Source: JBBQZL01 sp038207745 (lineage in GTDB: Bacteria; Actinomycetota; Thermoleophilia; Solirubrobacterales; 70-9). Taken from it: DNA of 9,399 nt. Position numbers and translations under genes: made by a program. Below the pieces are notes generated by a model. The model was not told where the DNA came from, did not search any database, and was given only the letters and a program-made list of their open reading frames with translations. Within the stretch, counting starts at the first letter, position 1; the number at the start of each line of letters is the position of its first letter. The DNA is taken from contig JBBQZL010000105.1 of the NCBI GenBank assembly GCA_038207745.1, positions 1 to 9,399 of the forward strand, read 5' to 3'. Positions 5,989 through 9,399 of this stretch are shown here, in pieces.

Positions 5989-6122
5989 AGCGAGGCCCGC
6001 GTTTGGCGCCTGAATCAAGAGCGGGCTCCGCGCACTGCGGCCGCCATCTCCCGCGCGGTCGAATATGTTCCCGGCCACGGCTTGGGTTCGGCCGGATCAG
6101 ATAGGGACAAGGGGAGAGATTG

Positions 6123-6509
6123 ATGAGCAGCGCAAGCACGACTGAGCGGACCGGGATGATCACCTTCGCGGGCATCCTGTTCATTCTTGTCGGCGCCTTC
6201 AACATCGCCGACGGAGTCGTCGCCCTGACAAACGCCTCCTATTTCAGCGACGCAGTCCTGATCGCGAACTACGGTTTCTGGGGCGTTCTCCTTCTGGCCT
6301 TTGGGCTGCTTGCGATCGCCGCCGGCTGGGCGATCATGAAGCGTTACCGCTCGGGGCAGATCTTTGGACTCGCCCTTGCCGGCCTCAACGCATTTGCCCA
6401 CCTTCTCTTCATCCGGCATTTCCCACTCTGGTCGGTGACCATCATGTTTCTGGACCTGCTGATCATCTACGTGCTCTGCCAGCACGACAAGGAGTTCAGC
6501 GACAACTGA
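6123..6509 (+). CDS. DUF7144-family membrane protein, 128 aa
   Basis: A small four-helix integral membrane protein with a polar N-terminal tail (1-11). The hydrophobic segments fall near residues 12-36, 47-70, 80-97 and 100-118, with a charged C-terminus HDKEFSDN. The pattern FAGILFILVGAFNIADGVVA, then YGFWGVLLLAFGLLAI, then LAGLNAFAHLLF matches the DUF7144 family of Actinomycetota, whose function is unknown. The ATG at 6123 is preferred over a TTG at 6120 because AAGGGGAG (6109-6116) sits 6 bases ahead of it. A nested hairpin separates it from the upstream DUF559 gene, and 111 bases with hairpins lie between it and the acylase, so it is probably a single-gene transcript. Residues after the second helix align with the broken copy at 238-612, indicating paralogues with clear divergence. 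Confidence 0.82.
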   Translation: MSSASTTERTGMITFAGILFILVGAFNIADGVVALTNASYFSDAVLIANYGFWGVLLLAFGLLAIAAGWAIMKRYRSGQIFGLALAGLNAFAHLLFIRHFPLWSVTIMFLDLLIIYVLCQHDKEFSDN

Positions 6510-6531
6510 TCCGGCTCATCAGGGCCGTTTG

Positions 6532-6549
6532 TCTGGCCAGGCGGCCAGA
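6532..6549 (+). terminator. 7-bp hairpin downstream of the DUF7144 gene
   Basis: TCTGGCC (6532-6538) and GGCCAGA (6543-6549) are perfect inverted arms around AGGC. It begins 23 bases after the stop codon of the DUF7144 gene. Only mixed sequence follows (AATGTG), with no T run, so it may be a U-less terminator or an operator for the acylase gene that starts 72 bases later. Confidence 0.4.
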
Positions 6550-6565
6550 AATGTGTATCGTTTGC

Positions 6566-6598
6566 CGGACAGGGAATGTCCGCCACCTCGATTGGCGG
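6566..6598 (+). promoter_or_regulatory. Two overlapping, mutually exclusive hairpins in the acylase leader
   Basis: CGGACA (6566-6571) pairs with TGTCCG (6577-6582) around GGGAA. CCGCCA (6580-6585) pairs with TGGCGG (6593-6598) around CCTCGAT. The two helices share bases 6580-6582, so both cannot form completely at once. The second one ends 9 bases before the purine-rich ribosome binding site (6607-6614). This is the arrangement of a switchable leader, but each stem is only 6 bp and no known riboswitch class is recognised. It could also be two DNA operator half-sites. Confidence 0.35.
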
Positions 6599-6620
6599 TA
6601 AACGTCAGAGGAGGCGGGGA

Positions 6621-9083
6621 ATGAGTCGCAGGTTCAGTCTGGTCGCCGTATTGGCATTTGTTCTTGTTGGGCAGGTGGCAAGCGCTTCTGCTGCCGACCC
6701 CGTCGGGATCGCACGAAACATCATTCCCTCGGGACAGTGGGGAGGACTCCCCCTGAACCCGAATGCGAACAGCCAGGCGCTCATGTATGACGGCCTGACC
6801 CCTCTGTTCGACAAGGTCAAGAACCCTGACCTGAACACATACTTCAAGTCCGAGAAGTTCGGGGTCAGCGGCGACGGCCCCACTACGAATGAGATGGTTC
6901 CGCGCGCCGGGGTGACGATCACCAGAGACAGGTTCAACGTCCCGCATGTCAAGGCGACCACCTACAACGGCGGCGTCTGGGCTTCGGGTTGGATCGCTGC
7001 TGAGGACCGCAACTTCCTGATGCTCCTCGCCAGGTACAACGCCCGGGTCGCCGCGGTCGACCCTCCCGGGATGAGTGCGGTCGGGCTGATCACCGCCGGC
7101 AAGAACTTCGTCCCGAGCGCCGCGACCGAAGCGGTCGTCGCCAAGCAGGCGGACGTGCTCAAGAAGCACGGCAAGGAGGGCCGGGCGGTTCTGCGCGACA
7201 TCGACACCTACATTTCAGGCATCAATGACTACTTCGCGATCAACGATCCGTCGGTGGCGCCTTGGACGCGCACCGACATCATTGCCACCAACGCGCTCAA
7301 GGACCAGTTCCTTGGTGAGGGTGGCGGCGACGAGGCGCGTCGATCGCAGTTCCTCGGTGGCCTCCAGGACCAGCTTGGAGCCGGCAAGGGCAAGAGCGTC
7401 TTCAACGACCTGCGCCAGCACGTCAACAACGGCAGCCCGACCACAGTCGATGGCAGGTTCCCGTACGAGCAGCTGCCGAAGAACGGAAGCCCGGGCAGCG
7501 TTGTCCTCGACGCAGGCAGCTACGTACCGACCCCGGCTGTCGCTCCAAGGCGCGGAGTTGTCGACCCGGTCGAGTCACGAACCCAGGCCAGCAACACGCT
7601 GATGATCAGCGCAAAGCGCTCGACAACCGGCAAGCCGCTGATGGTCGGCGGGCCGCAGATCGGATACCTGTACCCGGGCTTCACATATGAGATAGATATG
7701 AACGCCCCAAATCTGAAGTGGCGCGGCGCGACATCGATTCCGTTCCCCGGTTACCTGCTGATCGGTCGCGGCAAGAACTTCGCCAACACTCTTACCTCGG
7801 CAAGCGGCGACGTGATCGATCAGTTCGCAGAGACCCTCTGCGATGGCAGCGACGAGAAGTATCTCTACAAGGGCGATTGCCTTTCGATGAGCACCTTCAA
7901 CGCGGGAGTTCTCAAGGGTGTCCCGGACAAGCCGGTCACCTTCCTCCAGACCGTTCACGGTCCCGTGACCGGGTACGCAACCGTCAATGGAGTCAAAGTC
8001 GCGATCGCCTCGCAGCGTTCGAGCCGCGGCAAGGACGTTGTCGATCTGCTCTTCAACCGTCGCCTCTCGAACGGTGCGGTCCACAGCCCGAAGACCTTCT
8101 TCAAGGCTGCGGCGAAGACCCCGCAGACGTTCAACTCCTTCTACATCGACAACAAGCACCTTGCCGAGTTCACAAGCGGCAAGCTGCCGATCCGCTCACC
8201 GAAGACCGATCCGAGCCTGCCCACCAAGGGGACCGGCAACTACGAGTGGCGCGGCTACCTCAAAGCCAAGGATCATCCGCACGGAGTCGATCCGAAGAGC
8301 GGGACGATGGTCAACTGGAACAACAGCGTCGCGCACCGCTTTGGCGCCGCAGATGACCAGTTCGGCCGTAACGGATCCGCTGCCCGTGTCGACCTGCTCA
8401 ACCACGAGCTCCGCCAGCAGAAGAACAAGAAGGGCAAGTGGAACATCTCCGCGGTCACCTCGGCGATGAACGCCGCCGCGACCCAGGATGTCCGGGCGAT
8501 CAGAACGGTGCCGCTGCTCAAGCGCCTTCTGGCCGGTACCACGGCACCGAACGCCCAGGCCCAGCAGATGCTCGACCTGATGATCGCCTGGCGCGGCCAC
8601 GGGGGCAACCGCCTCGACATGGATCTCGACGGGAAGATCGACGATCCCGGCGCGGCGGTCATGGACGGTTCCTGGACCAACATCGCCGACGCGTTCATGG
8701 CGCCGCTGGTCGGGACGCAGCTGAACGAACTGAACACCCTGTTCTCGCGCTTCGACAAACCGCCGTCAGGCCAGTACAGCGGTTGGTACCAGTACTTCGA
8801 CCGGGACATCCACAGCCTGCTCGGCGACAGGGTGACGCAGCCGCTCAAGAACAAGTTCTGCGGCCTCGGTGTCAAGACCGCGTGTCAGCAGGCGATCTGG
8901 CAGGCGATCGCGGATTCCGGCGCTGCGCTGACGATCTCGCAGGGAACATCCGACCCGACCCTGTGGCGGTCGAGCGCGACGGCGGAGCGAATTACATTTG
9001 CTCCCGGGATCCTGCCGACAACGATGCGCTACACCAACCGCCCGACCGGAATCCAGCAGGTCATCTCGTTCAACGGTCACTAG
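6621..9083 (+). CDS. Secreted penicillin acylase-family hydrolase (Ntn hydrolase), 820 aa
   Basis: An exported amidohydrolase made as one precursor and expected to self-cleave into alpha and beta chains. A signal peptide spans residues 1-24 or 25 (SRR, hydrophobic core, ASA). The beta chain should start at Ser324 in RTQASNTLMIS, the N-terminal nucleophile. GGPQIGY puts Gln346 at beta position 23, as in E. coli penicillin G acylase. NWNNS (565-569) puts Asn565 at beta 242, matching the oxyanion-hole Asn. FPGYLLIGRGKNFANTLTSA follows the family pattern. D-x-D-x-DG (666-671) looks like a calcium-binding loop. Relatives cleave penicillins, N-acyl-homoserine lactones or acylated amino acids; the natural substrate here is unknown. 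ATG 6621 is chosen because AGAGGAGG (6607-6614) lies 6 bases upstream and the signal peptide begins there; a longer frame from 6576 would bury it. The stop overlaps the next start. Confidence 0.9.
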   Translation: MSRRFSLVAVLAFVLVGQVASASAADPVGIARNIIPSGQWGGLPLNPNANSQALMYDGLTPLFDKVKNPDLNTYFKSEKFGVSGDGPTTNEMVPRAGVTITRDRFNVPHVKATTYNGGVWASGWIAAEDRNFLMLLARYNARVAAVDPPGMSAVGLITAGKNFVPSAATEAVVAKQADVLKKHGKEGRAVLRDIDTYISGINDYFAINDPSVAPWTRTDIIATNALKDQFLGEGGGDEARRSQFLGGLQDQLGAGKGKSVFNDLRQHVNNGSPTTVDGRFPYEQLPKNGSPGSVVLDAGSYVPTPAVAPRRGVVDPVESRTQASNTLMISAKRSTTGKPLMVGGPQIGYLYPGFTYEIDMNAPNLKWRGATSIPFPGYLLIGRGKNFANTLTSASGDVIDQFAETLCDGSDEKYLYKGDCLSMSTFNAGVLKGVPDKPVTFLQTVHGPVTGYATVNGVKVAIASQRSSRGKDVVDLLFNRRLSNGAVHSPKTFFKAAAKTPQTFNSFYIDNKHLAEFTSGKLPIRSPKTDPSLPTKGTGNYEWRGYLKAKDHPHGVDPKSGTMVNWNNSVAHRFGAADDQFGRNGSAARVDLLNHELRQQKNKKGKWNISAVTSAMNAAATQDVRAIRTVPLLKRLLAGTTAPNAQAQQMLDLMIAWRGHGGNRLDMDLDGKIDDPGAAVMDGSWTNIADAFMAPLVGTQLNELNTLFSRFDKPPSGQYSGWYQYFDRDIHSLLGDRVTQPLKNKFCGLGVKTACQQAIWQAIADSGAALTISQGTSDPTLWRSSATAERITFAPGILPTTMRYTNRPTGIQQVISFNGH

Positions 9084-9399
9084 TGCACCGGGTTCGATTT
9101 GTCACACTGGCGATTGCGCTGGCCGCTCTGGTCGGTGCATCGCCGGCAGCGGCCAGGGGCCCGGCTCTGAGGGTCTCCCCGGCCAGGCTCGCCGCGGCAT
9201 TTCACTGCCACGGCGACGTCGCGGGCTCGACCAGGCAGCCGATCATGCTGGTCACCGGCACAGGAGCCAGCGGCGAGCAGGCGTACTCGATTGGCAAGGG
9301 CGCTTTTGACGCAGTTGGCAACCCGGTCTGCGACGTGGATTTCCCCGACAACACCACTGCCGACATCCAGGTCTCGGTTCAGTACCTGGTCTATGGGAT
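9083..9399 (+). CDS. Secreted CALB-like lipase/esterase, N-terminal part (cut by window end)
   Basis: 105 codons are visible from a GTG whose first base is the last base of the acylase TAG. It opens with a basic start and signal peptide (MHRVRF, hydrophobic core, cleavage near SPAAA, about 20-24). The mature part carries FHCHGD, then QPIMLVTGTGASG (52-64) and NPVCDVDFPDN, followed by TADIQVSVQYLVYG. The order matches the start of Candida antarctica lipase B: Cys (here 42), the PILLVPGTGTTG-like oxyanion strand, a second Cys (83) that would form the disulfide, then the helix before the nucleophile elbow. The catalytic Ser, Asp and His lie beyond the window. Relatives hydrolyse esters outside the cell. 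The overlapping start without its own clear ribosome binding site implies translation coupled to the acylase. Confidence 0.8.
   Translation, partial: MHRVRFVTLAIALAALVGASPAAARGPALRVSPARLAAAFHCHGDVAGSTRQPIMLVTGTGASGEQAYSIGKGAFDAVGNPVCDVDFPDNTTADIQVSVQYLVYG

Noticed and set aside
6058..6076. LexA/SOS-box-like sequence CGAATATGTTC
   Set aside because: The spacing between the GAA and TTC half-sites is 4 bases instead of the 6 of the CGAAC-N4-GTTCG box, and the neighbouring gene is not a repair gene.
6519..7169. 216-codon minus-strand frame
   Set aside because: Opposite the acylase signal peptide and alpha chain; no motif and no ribosome binding site of note.
7587..7592. Ala instead of Gly before the acylase nucleophile Ser, and Gln instead of His at beta 23
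   Set aside because: Both vary within the family; E. coli penicillin G acylase has Thr before Ser and Gln at beta 23, so neither is unusual.

Overview
The window is GC-rich bacterial DNA with densely packed genes, frequent GTG starts, one likely leaderless gene, and families common in Actinomycetota. The small membrane proteins, the AbiEi-HTH/DUF559 protein and the secreted acylase-lipase pair suggest class Thermoleophilia (Solirubrobacterales-like). That placement is inference from gene content and was not tested phylogenetically. No insertion sequence, CRISPR array, prophage gene or rRNA is visible, and no gene-free stretch exceeds 300 bases.

Left block (1-862, minus strand): three small membrane-protein genes in a row. 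In transcription order these are a 61-aa two-helix protein, a DUF7144-type four-helix protein broken by an in-frame TAG, and the start of a GAP/Sap-family (sulfolipid-addressing-like) membrane protein that runs off the edge. A 16-bp hairpin, fully paired only in minus-strand RNA, lies between the last two. A perfect palindrome followed by a T run sits just upstream of the 61-aa gene's ribosome binding site.

Centre (1051-4975): an MFS transporter gene is followed after 3 bases by a cytosolic FAD-linked aldonolactone oxidase gene, apparently one operon. A convergent minus-strand gene encodes a PLP fold-type III amino acid deaminase/aldolase. It seems to be transcribed leaderless from a 54-bp divergent spacer that also carries the -10 box of a tRNA-Ser(GCT) gene.

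Right block (5058-9399, plus strand): a 300-aa protein with an AbiEi-like winged-helix N-terminus and a DUF559 nuclease-like C-terminus, with a nested hairpin at its stop codon. Next come an intact DUF7144 membrane protein, then a secreted penicillin-acylase-family Ntn hydrolase. The acylase stop codon overlaps by one base the GTG start of a secreted Candida antarctica lipase B-like hydrolase, cut off by the window edge. The last two genes look like a co-translated pair of exported acyl hydrolases. Two mutually exclusive hairpins lie in the acylase leader.

Most of the window is ordinary accessory or housekeeping content. The points most worth a second look are the nonsense-broken DUF7144 copy, the strand-specific hairpin, the acylase leader, and the acylase-lipase overlap. 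I see no convincing new multi-gene defence or biosynthetic system.
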